Below, piece by piece: positions 8,304 to 16,664 of a stretch of 64,000 nucleotides of DNA. The stretch is from Candidatus Leptofilum proximum (lineage in GTDB: Bacteria; Chloroflexota; Anaerolineae; Promineifilales; Promineifilaceae). How positions within the stretch are numbered: the stretch's first letter is position 1; each line of letters starts with the position of its first letter. The stretch covers positions 1,054,001 to 1,118,000 of the forward strand of contig JADJXK010000001.1 in assembly GCA_016710325.1 (NCBI GenBank). The letters are read 5' to 3'. Below the pieces are notes generated by a model. That model was not told where the DNA came from, made no database searches, and worked only from the letters and a program-made list of their open reading frames with translations. The translations under genes and the position numbers were made by a program.

Positions 8304-8401
8304 TTTTTTAAAGTACAATTGCAACGTCTCTACAACAGTCGGTATTTTAGAGATTGATAATGCCATAGTCCTAACACGTTTCCGGTTTCTTGCTTCCCCT
8401 T

Positions 8402-8407
8402 TATAAT
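8402..8407 (+). promoter_or_regulatory. Possible -10 box (TATAAT) for the HExxH lipoprotein
   Basis: TATAAT at 8402-8407 lies 30 bases before the ATG at 8438, and AAGGAG at 8427-8432 is the ribosome binding site. No good -35 box is visible at the right distance, so this is tentative. Confidence 0.4.
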
Positions 8408-8437
8408 CAGCGCAACACACGCATCAAGGAGAACGAT

Positions 8438-10552
8438 ATGCATAATTGGAAACGCTGGATGTCCCTGGCGCTGCTGTTGCTTTTGGTGGCCGCCTGCTCA
8501 CAAGACATCGACCCCACCCCGCTCATCCCTACGGACACACCTGAGGAAGCAACGGCCGTCCCCACCGAAGAACCAGCCACAGCCGTACCCACGCCCACCG
8601 CAACACCTGTAGAAGAAACGGCCGTGCCCACCGAATCACCGGCGCCAACGGATGAGCCAGCGGAAACGGGCTTCACCTGGCCCGATCCAGCCGCACCGTA
8701 TGACGACCTCAGCCGCGCCCCGGTAACGGCCGTTGAACAAACCACCTTCACCGACCTGGAAACCAACTATCCACCGGAGCGCGACGACCTGGCCCTGGCC
8801 ATCGCTTACCGCGGTCTGACCGAACTGCCCGCGGATACCCCGCCGGAACCCATTCCCTACGTCGTGGGCATGCGCGAACCCATTTCCGTGCTCAACACCG
8901 ACCTCAATACCGTCTCCTCACCCAACTTCGAGCTGCTGCACATCAGCGACCATGCCTACTTTTGGTTTGACACAACCGCGGGCCTATCTGACCCCAGCAG
9001 CGATGCCCTGCAAAGCACAGGCGCCGCCTTCGACCAGATTTATGAGCAGGACACCGCCATTTTCGGCCCGGAAGACAACCCCGGCATCGACGGCGATCCG
9101 CGAGTGCACATTGTTAACGCTTCGCCACTGACCGTGTGCAACGTCACCGAAAGCACTTCGCACCTCTGCGGCCTGGGCGGTTACTTCGGCTCCAGCGATA
9201 TCCTGCCCCAAAGCGTCGATCCCAGCTCCAACGAGCGCGAAATGTTTGTCATGAACGGCAGTTTCTTTGGCTCCAACAGCTACCTGGACATTCTGGCGCA
9301 CGAATTCCGCCACATGATCGAGTCCAACTACGACGCCAACGATTGGGATTGGGAAGTGGAAGGGTCCGCCATGTTGGCCGAGGATTTGCTGGGCTTCCCC
9401 AACGATCCTATTGCTCGCGGCAACCAGTTCCTGGCCAATCCGGACCAGCAGCTCAACCGCTGGGTCGATGGCAACACGCTGCCATATTACGGTCAGGGTT
9501 ACGTCATCAACCGCTACATCTACAATCGCCTCGGCCCCGATTTGTACCGTGCCTTCGCCACTCACCCCGACCCCGGCTTCCAGGCCATCGACGCCATTGC
9601 TGCCGAAAACGGGCTGGAGTTCGACGGCATGACCATTTTCCTGGACTGGCTGGCGGCGCTGGCCATTCACAGCGACGAAAATGCGCCGGAAATTTACCAG
9701 CTGCGGGAGGGGTTGGATACGGCCGCAACCATCAGCATCAACAACTTCCCCACCACTGTAGACAGCACCGTCAGCCAATACGCCGCCGACTACTACCGCC
9801 TCTTTGGTGATGGTCCCGTGACGCTGAACTTTACCGGCAGCAACCACACCCCGCTCATCAAGGTGCTGCCCCGATCTGGCGCGCACATGTGGCTGACCAA
9901 CCGGGCCAACTACAGCAGCATGCGCCTCACCCGTGAATTTGACTTGAGCAGTGTAGACAGCGCCACGCTAGAATACGCCGTCTTCCACGAAATTGAGATT
10001 GGCTACGACTTTGCCTATGTCACCATTTCCACCGATGGCGGGCAGACGTGGCAGCCGCTGGTGGGTGAGCAGATGCAGGGTGAAGGCGTCAACGATGACC
10101 CGGCCGACGCCGCCCTGACCGACCGTTTCTACACCGGGCGCAGCGGCGACTGGGTGAAGGAAACAATTGATTTGTCCGACTTCGCCGGACAGGTGGTGCA
10201 GATTCGTTTTGAATACGTCACCGACCCCATTCTGACCTTTGGCGGCTGGGCTTTGGACAACATCGCCATCCCGGAAATTGAGTTCTACGACGATGCCGAA
10301 AGCGACACCGGCTGGGTGGCTGAAGGTTTTGTGCGGGCCACAGGCTATGTGCCGCAGCGCTGGCACGTCATGCTCATCACCTACGAAAGCGGCGCACCGG
10401 TGGTCACCCAAATTGAACTGGCTGAGGACAACACGGCCACGGCCGAATTTTCCCTGAGCAGTGAGGGCGGCGGACGGCCGATTCTCATCATCGCCGCCTC
10501 CAGCCCCATGACCCTGGAACCGGCCCACTACCAGTTGGAGTTGGCTCAGTAA
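8438..10552 (+). CDS. Secreted lipoprotein zinc metalloprotease (HExxH, immune-inhibitor-A-like)
   Basis: A 704-residue protein with a lipoprotein signal (lipobox LVAAC, Cys20) and a Thr/Pro/Glu-rich spacer to about residue 80. The core has the zinc motif HEFRH at residues 288-292 and a likely third ligand Glu in WEVEGSAMLAED (about 308), as in the M6/M30-like gluzincins. The C-terminal part contains a jelly-roll segment (YDFAYVTISTDGGQTW and IRFEYVTDPILTFGGWALDN) of the MAM/immune-inhibitor-A type. The ATG at 8438 has AAGGAG 5 bases upstream. It is followed by a strong hairpin (10577-10635) and then by another secreted protease. Substrate unknown; extracellular protein turnover is inferred. 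Confidence 0.85.
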   Translation: MHNWKRWMSLALLLLLVAACSQDIDPTPLIPTDTPEEATAVPTEEPATAVPTPTATPVEETAVPTESPAPTDEPAETGFTWPDPAAPYDDLSRAPVTAVEQTTFTDLETNYPPERDDLALAIAYRGLTELPADTPPEPIPYVVGMREPISVLNTDLNTVSSPNFELLHISDHAYFWFDTTAGLSDPSSDALQSTGAAFDQIYEQDTAIFGPEDNPGIDGDPRVHIVNASPLTVCNVTESTSHLCGLGGYFGSSDILPQSVDPSSNEREMFVMNGSFFGSNSYLDILAHEFRHMIESNYDANDWDWEVEGSAMLAEDLLGFPNDPIARGNQFLANPDQQLNRWVDGNTLPYYGQGYVINRYIYNRLGPDLYRAFATHPDPGFQAIDAIAAENGLEFDGMTIFLDWLAALAIHSDENAPEIYQLREGLDTAATISINNFPTTVDSTVSQYAADYYRLFGDGPVTLNFTGSNHTPLIKVLPRSGAHMWLTNRANYSSMRLTREFDLSSVDSATLEYAVFHEIEIGYDFAYVTISTDGGQTWQPLVGEQMQGEGVNDDPADAALTDRFYTGRSGDWVKETIDLSDFAGQVVQIRFEYVTDPILTFGGWALDNIAIPEIEFYDDAESDTGWVAEGFVRATGYVPQRWHVMLITYESGAPVVTQIELAEDNTATAEFSLSSEGGGRPILIIAASSPMTLEPAHYQLELAQ

Positions 10553-10576
10553 CAAGTTAGACTATCAAAAATGAAA

Positions 10577-10635
10577 TGAAGCGTGAAACGTGAAACGTGA
10601 GGAGTTACCAGTCACGTTTCACGTTTCACGCTTCA
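10577..10635. repeat. GTGAAAC-word hairpin
   Basis: A perfect 24-base inverted repeat (10577-10600 and 10612-10635) with an 11-base loop. The arms are made of GTGAAAC words (…CGTGAAACGTGAAACGTGA). Related copies lie at 43960-44000 and 45556-45588. It may act as a terminator or mRNA-end structure between the two protease genes, but no T-run follows. Confidence 0.9.
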
Positions 10636-10662
10636 CTCGAAATACGGTTTTTTGGAGGAATC

Positions 10663-13146
10663 ATGAAACAATTGCGCCTACTCTTGCTTCTGCTCTTCAG
10701 CCTGGCCCTGTTGGCCGCCGCCTGCACAGAAGCCGACCCCACCCCCACGCCACGCGTCGGCAGCGATGAAGAAGACAGCGAACAGCCCACGGCCGAAATT
10801 GTCGAAGTAACCGTTGTGGTCACCGCCACACCGGGTGCCGAAACGCCCACTGAGGCTACCCCCACGCCTGCCACCGATGAAGCCCCACCAGTTGACGTTG
10901 GTGAGCTGCCCGGTCCGCCTGCACCCATCACGAACGACGAGGGTGGGCCGGTGGGCATCACCGGTGAGGTGCCTTACACCAATCCCTTCTTTACGGCCGG
11001 GGTGGCCGCGCCCCTGGTGATTTTGGAGGACCAGGCCGGTTTTGTGGATCGTGATGAGGATTACCTGATGCCCGTCGAGTCGCAAACGTTAGGCCAGATC
11101 ACCAGCGATTTTTACACCTCGCCGTTTAGCTACTCCATCGCCCTGCCGATCCAGCCCAAGGGCGCCTTCCGCGATGTGGACAACGACGGCGAAACAGATA
11201 CTGGCGTGCAGGTGTTTGCCGTTGCCTACTGGAACAACACTTTTGGCGATCCCTTCCTGGAAGAGCGTGACCTGAGCGGCGGCGGCTGGTCCACCGCCTA
11301 TGCCTCCACCATCGTCAGTGAAGACCCAGATTTGGAGCGCGAGATTGTGGGCGGCCAGTTCCTGGTATACGCTCAGGATGGGCAGCAGGGGTTCCCCAGC
11401 GGCTTTGGCGACGATGGCCTGCTCTTCACCGAGGACGATCCCATCGTAACGCTGCCGCCAGGGTACACGATTGTGAACATGGACAGAGATCCGTTCACCT
11501 TCGACCGCTCACGCAATCCGGTTATTGACCTCATCGAGCCAGAAGGGGCTGCTCTGGTGGATTATTCCGACCTCAGCTACACCGAGGCGTTTGACGCGCT
11601 GGTGGACCAGCTGGCCAATGAGTACGCCTTCACCGAGTACAAAGGGATCGACTGGGAAACACTGCGCGACGAGTTCCGCCCCCGCTTTGAGGACGCCGAT
11701 GCCAGCAATGACGAGCTGGAATACCGGCGGGCGCTGCGCGACTTTGCCTGGCAAATTCCCGATGGGCACATCTCTGGCCCGTTTATCAGCGAGGATTTCA
11801 GGGCGGCGGCGATTGGCGGCATTGGCATGGCCATTCGCGAGTTGAGCGACGGCCGTATCCTGGTCAACTTCCTGCTCGAAGACGGCCCGGCGGCCGAGGC
11901 GGGCATTGAGCTTCGGGCTGAGATTTTGGAGATGAACGGCCAGCCCATCGACGAGTACATCAGCAGCACCATCAGCTACTTTGGCCCGTACAGCACGCCG
12001 CACAATTTACGGCTGGACCAGCTTCTCTTTGCCACCCGGTTCCCCATCGGCACCGAAGTGGAAGTGACCTACCAAAACCCAGGCGGTGCGCCTGAAACAG
12101 TAGCGCTAACCGCCAGCGGCGAGGTGGACAGCTTCAACTTCTGGCTGGAAGATGAAACCCGCGACGGCTTTGAGCTGCCGCTGGAGTATGAATACCTGGA
12201 AGATGAAGGGGTGGGCTACGTGGAAATCTTCAGCTTCCTGGACAACGACCTGCTGACCATCCAGCTGTGGGAGCGCATGATCCAGAACATGAACGAAAAC
12301 GACGTCCCGGCGATCATCATCGACATGCGCAAAAACGGCGGCGGCCGCGGCTTCCTGGCTGACCAGATGGCTGCGTACTTCTTCGACGAGGCGCTGGTGA
12401 CGGGCAACACGGCCTTTTATGAGGATGAGCGGGGCGAGTTCTACATGAACCCCGACTATGAAGACACATTCTTCCTGCCTTCGGAGGAGTTTCGCTACGA
12501 CGGCGACATCGTGGTGCTGGTGGGGCCGGACTGCGCCTCGGCCTGCGAATTTTTCAGCTACGACATGACGCTGCAAGATCGGGCCACCATTGTGGGGATG
12601 TATCCCACGGCCGGTTTAGGCGGCAGCGTGGATGACGTGGCCATGCCCGCCGAAGAGACGTTCCGCTTTACCCAGGGCCGCGCCGTGGACGCCGAGGGCA
12701 ACATCCACATCGAAGGCATTGGCGTGGTGCCAGACGTTGTGGTACCGGTGACCGAAGAAACGCTGTTTAGTGCGGGCGATCCGGTGCTGGCAGCGGCGCT
12801 GGCGTTTTTGAGCGGTGAAAATTCAGCCAATGTGACCGATGGTGGGGAACTGGTGATGGGGGATTCGGTTACGGCCGTTCTCAACCCCGGCGAACGCACT
12901 CGCTACACCGTCACCCTGCTCAGCGGTGAGGTGGTTGGGCTGCTCCTGGAAAGCAGCGACGATCAGCCGTTCATCCTCACCGTCTACGATGAAGACGGCG
13001 AACTGCTGGCCGCCACTGACCCAGACACGTTCACCGGCTTCGAAGGCGTCGATTTTGGCGCCGACGTGGTTATCATTCTGGAAGTTTCTACAGAGGATGA
13101 TGCGGCCGGTGGGGAGTATACGTTGACGATTGAGGATCAGAGTTAG
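10663..13146 (+). CDS. S41 family peptidase lipoprotein with PDZ domain
   Basis: An 827-residue protein starting at ATG 10663 behind TTGGAGGAA. A signal peptide ends at Cys21 (LLAAAC), followed by an acidic Thr/Pro linker to about residue 95. The PDZ domain is near 385-440 (IGGIGMAIRELSDGRILVNF, EDGPAAEAGI). The S41 protease domain covers about 515-760, with YVEIFSFLDND, the oxyanion segment IIIDMRKNGGG and the nucleophile Ser626 in GPDCASACEF. The Lys of the classical Ser-Lys dyad (GKG motif of CtpA) is replaced by TAGLGG, as in S41B/IRBP-like members. A C-terminal PPC-like beta domain follows (about 770-827). It probably processes secreted or envelope proteins. Confidence 0.88.
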   Translation: MKQLRLLLLLLFSLALLAAACTEADPTPTPRVGSDEEDSEQPTAEIVEVTVVVTATPGAETPTEATPTPATDEAPPVDVGELPGPPAPITNDEGGPVGITGEVPYTNPFFTAGVAAPLVILEDQAGFVDRDEDYLMPVESQTLGQITSDFYTSPFSYSIALPIQPKGAFRDVDNDGETDTGVQVFAVAYWNNTFGDPFLEERDLSGGGWSTAYASTIVSEDPDLEREIVGGQFLVYAQDGQQGFPSGFGDDGLLFTEDDPIVTLPPGYTIVNMDRDPFTFDRSRNPVIDLIEPEGAALVDYSDLSYTEAFDALVDQLANEYAFTEYKGIDWETLRDEFRPRFEDADASNDELEYRRALRDFAWQIPDGHISGPFISEDFRAAAIGGIGMAIRELSDGRILVNFLLEDGPAAEAGIELRAEILEMNGQPIDEYISSTISYFGPYSTPHNLRLDQLLFATRFPIGTEVEVTYQNPGGAPETVALTASGEVDSFNFWLEDETRDGFELPLEYEYLEDEGVGYVEIFSFLDNDLLTIQLWERMIQNMNENDVPAIIIDMRKNGGGRGFLADQMAAYFFDEALVTGNTAFYEDERGEFYMNPDYEDTFFLPSEEFRYDGDIVVLVGPDCASACEFFSYDMTLQDRATIVGMYPTAGLGGSVDDVAMPAEETFRFTQGRAVDAEGNIHIEGIGVVPDVVVPVTEETLFSAGDPVLAAALAFLSGENSANVTDGGELVMGDSVTAVLNPGERTRYTVTLLSGEVVGLLLESSDDQPFILTVYDEDGELLAATDPDTFTGFEGVDFGADVVIILEVSTEDDAAGGEYTLTIEDQS

Positions 13147-13157
13147 TTGGTAAGCCG

Positions 13158-13217
13158 TTATCGGTAATCGGTAATCGGTGAAAGCTATCCGATTACCGAT
13201 TACTGATTACCGATTAC
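13158..13217. repeat. ATTACCG-word hairpin
   Basis: Left arm of repeated ATCGGTA words, right arm of repeated ATTACCG words, with an imperfect loop near 13183-13190. It lies between two convergent genes (S41 peptidase and corA), where it can serve both strands as a terminator. A related copy is at 19627-19669. Confidence 0.8.
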
Positions 13218-13235
13218 CGTTCACCGTTCACCGAT

Positions 13236-14153
13236 TCAAAGCCACCGGCGGCGGTGCAAGTACCAGACAACCCAGGCCGTCAGCCCAGTGCCCAGGGCAA
13301 CGATCAGATAAAAAGGCAGAGGGTGATCTTCGTAAGGCAGGGTCACGTTCATGCCAAAAATGGTGGAGAGAATGGTGAGCGGCACGGTGAGGATGGTGAT
13401 GAGCGTCAGCAGGCGGACTACCCCATCAATGCGGTGCGAGGCAAGCGTGTCGATAGTGTCCGACAGGCCGCTGATTACCTCGACGTCCTCGTTGAGCATC
13501 GCCAGGAGGCGCGTCAGGTGATCGCTCAGGTCATCCCAGTACAAATCCAGCTGGCTCTGGATAAACGGCCATTCCCCTTTTTCCAGCTCGCGCACTACGT
13601 CCAGCTGCGGCCGTAAAATGTGGCGAATGGCAATGACCCCCCGCCGCGCCACGGCCATCTCGTACAGAATGTGCTCCGTTTCCGCTTTAAACAGGCTCAA
13701 TTCGATGTGCCGAATCTGCTGGTTCACCTTGTGCAGGATGGGATCGCAGTAGTCGATGAGCGTTTTAATCACTTCGTACAGCAGCGGGCTGGCGCCACTG
13801 CCCAACAGGCGTTTGCGCTCGGCGGCGTCGGTTTGGGCGCTGGCAAACAGCCGGTTCAGCGGCTTGATATTGCCCTCGTGAATGGTCACCATGACACCTT
13901 TGGCCACAAAAATGTCGATCTCGCTGGGGTAGCAAATGCGCTCGTCGCCGTCCCAGCGCGGCAGTTGGGCGACGAGGAAGATATAGCCGTCGGTAGCGTC
14001 CAGCTTGGGGAACTCCAGCTCGGTCAGGCAGTCGTGCAGATGCAGGTGGTGGAAGTTGGGGTACCGCTGGCTGAGGGTTTGCATATCCTCATCGGTAGGG
14101 TGAATAATGTTGGTCCAGGTGACACGGCCGTAATGCAGGGTTTCGATGCTCAT
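13236..14153 (-). CDS. corA: CorA family magnesium/cobalt transporter
   Basis: A 305-residue protein with the large N-terminal cytoplasmic domain, long helices (ILRPQLDVVRELEKGEWPF) and two C-terminal membrane helices. The selectivity motif GMN is in TILSTIFGMNVTLPYEDH between the helices, and the basic tail is YLHRRRWL. CorA forms a pentameric inner-membrane channel for Mg2+. No clear ribosome binding site precedes the ATG at 14153, so initiation may be leaderless. Convergent with the S41 peptidase gene. Confidence 0.96.
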   Translation of the reverse strand: MSIETLHYGRVTWTNIIHPTDEDMQTLSQRYPNFHHLHLHDCLTELEFPKLDATDGYIFLVAQLPRWDGDERICYPSEIDIFVAKGVMVTIHEGNIKPLNRLFASAQTDAAERKRLLGSGASPLLYEVIKTLIDYCDPILHKVNQQIRHIELSLFKAETEHILYEMAVARRGVIAIRHILRPQLDVVRELEKGEWPFIQSQLDLYWDDLSDHLTRLLAMLNEDVEVISGLSDTIDTLASHRIDGVVRLLTLITILTVPLTILSTIFGMNVTLPYEDHPLPFYLIVALGTGLTAWVVWYLHRRRWL

Positions 14154-14220
14154 GAGGGGATAGTGTAGGGGAAGTTACGGCCGTTGTCCATCACTTTCGC
14201 CGGGAATGGACAGTGGGTGA

Positions 14221-14255
14221 GTAAAAAGTGAAAAGTGTGCCTTTTCACTTTTTAC
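14221..14255 (-). terminator. Perfect 15-base stem at the end of the AAR-like gene
   Basis: GTAAAAAGTGAAAAG (14221-14235) pairs perfectly with CTTTTCACTTTTTAC (14241-14255) around a 5-base loop. The stop codon of the AAR-like gene (TAA, 14252-14254) lies inside the right arm. The stem is AT-rich and word-built (AGTGAAAAGTG), so it may be a terminator or an RNA-end stabiliser. Confidence 0.7.
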
Positions 14256-16435
14256 TTACCGCGCCGCTTCCACAACAGCAGCGCCAACCCACCAACGGCC
14301 GTTGCCACCACAGCCACCACACCACTACTACTCTTCCGCCGCGAGGAGACCCCCTTAGCCTGTACCGGAATTTTTGCCAGCTGCGCCCCGGTTTCGGCCT
14401 GGAGCTGGGCAAAACGCATGGGGTTGGCTATCAGTTCGGCGGCCAGCTGACGCTTGGCGGCAAACTGTTCCTCGGTGACCACTTCCTCAAACGAGCGCAG
14501 ATCGGCAATCTGGAACTGGTGCTTTTTGAAGAGGCGGTAGATTTCCTTGACCCGCTCTACCGAAATGTTGCGGCCCAGGGTGTAATCTTCAAAACGGCCG
14601 TCCATCGCCAAAAGCGCCGTTTCTGCCAGGCAGGCGTACGCCGTCTTGGGCGGCAGGCCGATGTTGTAGCCAAAGTCAATGTCGCCGGGGATGAGCACCT
14701 CGCCGCTTTCGATCACCAGCACATCGGGGCGCAGGGCGGCTTCCGCTTTGTTGATGTCCGGCGGGCGGGCCACGTCGCAGATGACCGCGCCGGGCTTGCA
14801 CTTGGTGATGTCCACAATGCGCTGGCCAAAAGCGGAAGTGGCGGTGACGATGAGGTCACAGTCGCCAATCAGCTCGTCCGGGCGGGTGGCAATAGCGACC
14901 TTCGCCCCTGGCGTCTCCTCCTGGATGGTGCGCTTGAGGTCAATCAGCCGCTCCGGCTCAATCGAGACCAGCACCACATCGTAAATCGCCTGGGCCAGCA
15001 GGCGCGAGCAGACCGAGCCAATCGAGCCGGTGGCACCGATGATCATCACCTTGCCCTTGGTCAGATCGGTGGCACCCATGCTGATGACCGCCTGCTTGGC
15101 CGCTTCCAGCGTGGCGGCAACGGTCAGACTGTTGCCGCTGGTGATGGCGATGTCCGCCTCGTGGGCCACGGTGATGCCCGCATCCCCCACGACGCTGGTA
15201 AACGCCCCCAGCCCCATGATGCGCGCCCCCTTGCGCTCCGACATGTGCGCCGCCTGACGCAGCCGGTCGTAGGTGAACCGCTCGCCGTGGCGCATCATCT
15301 GGCGCGGCGTGGCCCCCAGGCTGAACAGATGCCCCTCAATGCGCTGCCCGGTGGTGGGCGACTGCCCGCCGGTGATGCGCGAGATGGGGATGGGCGGCAT
15401 GTACGCGGCAAACGCCTCCACAAGGCCATCGGGCAGATATTTGGTCCAGCGGAAGGCGCGGTGACTGTGAATGAAGCCCACGCTCAGCGGATGGATGACA
15501 AAGGCAAAACGGTTGATGTCGGCATTTTCCGGCTGCAAGGTGCGAATGGCCGGTGTCCACTCCAGATCGGCCATCATGTCCAGGTAGGTGTCTTCGTCGA
15601 GTGGGGCATCGGCATTTTGGCGCAGAGCGGTGAGGGCGGCCTCGACCGTGGCGGCCGACCAACGGCCCAAACCGGCAGCTTCGTCCAGCGCGGGCATGAG
15701 GGTGACGACAATGTCCACGCCCCGCGCCCGCAAATCGGTCAGATCGGCCTCGGTGGCGCTTTCGACCACGACCGTTTTGCGCTTGAGCGTGGCCGGGGCA
15801 AAGTGGCGAATGGTGCCAATGTCGCCCGCAATCACGTCGGCCCAGTCGAAGGGGGCCTGGTTGGCGACCGACTGCCCGTTGGCCTGCGGGTACAGCGCGG
15901 CGTAAGGCACGTCTTTTAAGCGATCCAGCGTGAAGGGCGCAGCCTGGTTGCGCGTCTGGCGCAGGCCGACGCCGGGCACTTTGGGCAAATTGAAAAAGAT
16001 GAAGGGATCGGCGTAGCGCAGCGTGCTGCCGTGCCGCTCGAAAGCGCGGGCCATGCCGTTGTGGTTGAGGCCGGGCACCATGAGCACCTGCTTGCGGCTG
16101 AAGATGCCCGGCTGGGCGCGGTCGGCCAGGATCATGCCCCACCGTTCCAGCCCGGCGCGGATGATACGGCCGTCTACCACCGGTGTTTGTTGGGCAACGG
16201 CCGTTAAGCTGGCCCCCTGCTCATGCGCTCGCTTTGCCGGACCTAATTCCAGCTGGGCGGGCATCCCGTTCAGGGCAATGGCGTCCACCTGCCCATCCCA
16301 CTGGGCAATCAGTTCACGCGCTTTATCCAGATCATTAGTGCAGTTCAGGTGGTGGATGTGGAGCGGCTGCCCCATAAAGGTGACGGTTTCGGCCGTTTCT
16401 GGCCGGTTCAGGTGCAAGGCGATAATTTGCTTCAT
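14252..16435 (-). CDS. AAR-like acyl-ACP/aldehyde reductase with unknown N-terminal domain and C-terminal membrane helix
   Basis: A 727-residue protein; the start at 16435 is chosen because GAGAGGAAG lies just upstream. Residues about 308-655 match the cyanobacterial acyl-ACP reductase (AAR) layout: opening FAFVIHPLSVGFIHSHRAFR, MGLGAFTSVV, the NADP-binding GATGSIGS (467-474), and YACLAETALL with Cys602 at the position of the acylated cysteine, followed by YTLGRNIS. Residues 1-307 are an extra domain I do not recognise. A membrane helix (about 703-721) and the basic end WKRRGK suggest membrane anchoring. AAR reduces fatty acyl-ACP to aldehyde; no aldehyde-deformylating oxygenase gene is nearby. 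The exact substrate is open. Confidence 0.75.
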   Translation of the reverse strand: MKQIIALHLNRPETAETVTFMGQPLHIHHLNCTNDLDKARELIAQWDGQVDAIALNGMPAQLELGPAKRAHEQGASLTAVAQQTPVVDGRIIRAGLERWGMILADRAQPGIFSRKQVLMVPGLNHNGMARAFERHGSTLRYADPFIFFNLPKVPGVGLRQTRNQAAPFTLDRLKDVPYAALYPQANGQSVANQAPFDWADVIAGDIGTIRHFAPATLKRKTVVVESATEADLTDLRARGVDIVVTLMPALDEAAGLGRWSAATVEAALTALRQNADAPLDEDTYLDMMADLEWTPAIRTLQPENADINRFAFVIHPLSVGFIHSHRAFRWTKYLPDGLVEAFAAYMPPIPISRITGGQSPTTGQRIEGHLFSLGATPRQMMRHGERFTYDRLRQAAHMSERKGARIMGLGAFTSVVGDAGITVAHEADIAITSGNSLTVAATLEAAKQAVISMGATDLTKGKVMIIGATGSIGSVCSRLLAQAIYDVVLVSIEPERLIDLKRTIQEETPGAKVAIATRPDELIGDCDLIVTATSAFGQRIVDITKCKPGAVICDVARPPDINKAEAALRPDVLVIESGEVLIPGDIDFGYNIGLPPKTAYACLAETALLAMDGRFEDYTLGRNISVERVKEIYRLFKKHQFQIADLRSFEEVVTEEQFAAKRQLAAELIANPMRFAQLQAETGAQLAKIPVQAKGVSSRRKSSSGVVAVVATAVGGLALLLWKRRGK

Positions 16436-16460
16436 AACTTCCTCTCGTTTTGGTGGCAAT

Positions 16461-16499
16461 GGCATCCTCAGATGCCAACAACGGGCAACTGAGGATGCC
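16461..16499 (-). promoter_or_regulatory. Leader inverted repeat upstream of the AAR-like gene
   Basis: GGCATCCTCAG (16461-16471) and CTGAGGATGCC (16489-16499) form a perfect 11-base inverted repeat with a 17-base loop, ending 25 bases before the start codon at 16435. As RNA it would form a stem in the 5' leader; as DNA it could be an operator. A separate function of the loop (containing ATGCC and GGGCA) is not evident. Confidence 0.5.
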
Positions 16500-16592
16500 C
16501 TCCTCTTCGCCTGGATAGCATACTAAATTAGACCTTACCTTCATTAGGAGGAAGTGCACCGAAGCGGCGTGAACTCTGTCACCAAAAGAGGG

Positions 16593-16661
16593 AATCCACA
16601 GATTTCACAGATGGCACAGATTAATAGCTCTTTATCTGTGAAATCTGTGTCATCTGTGGAT
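16593..16661. repeat. CAGATT-word hairpin, second copy
   Basis: ATCCACAGATTTCACAGATGG on the left and the complementary ATCTGTGAAATCTGTG...CATCTGTGGAT on the right. It lies just downstream of the histidine kinase stop codon (16665), in the spacer before the AAR-like gene's promoter. Confidence 0.8.
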
Positions 16662-16664
16662 GGA

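Noticed and set aside
14228..15919. 563-codon open frame antisense to the AAR-like gene
   Set aside because: The minus-strand frame has clear family motifs; the plus-strand frame is a His/Gly/Arg-rich shadow.
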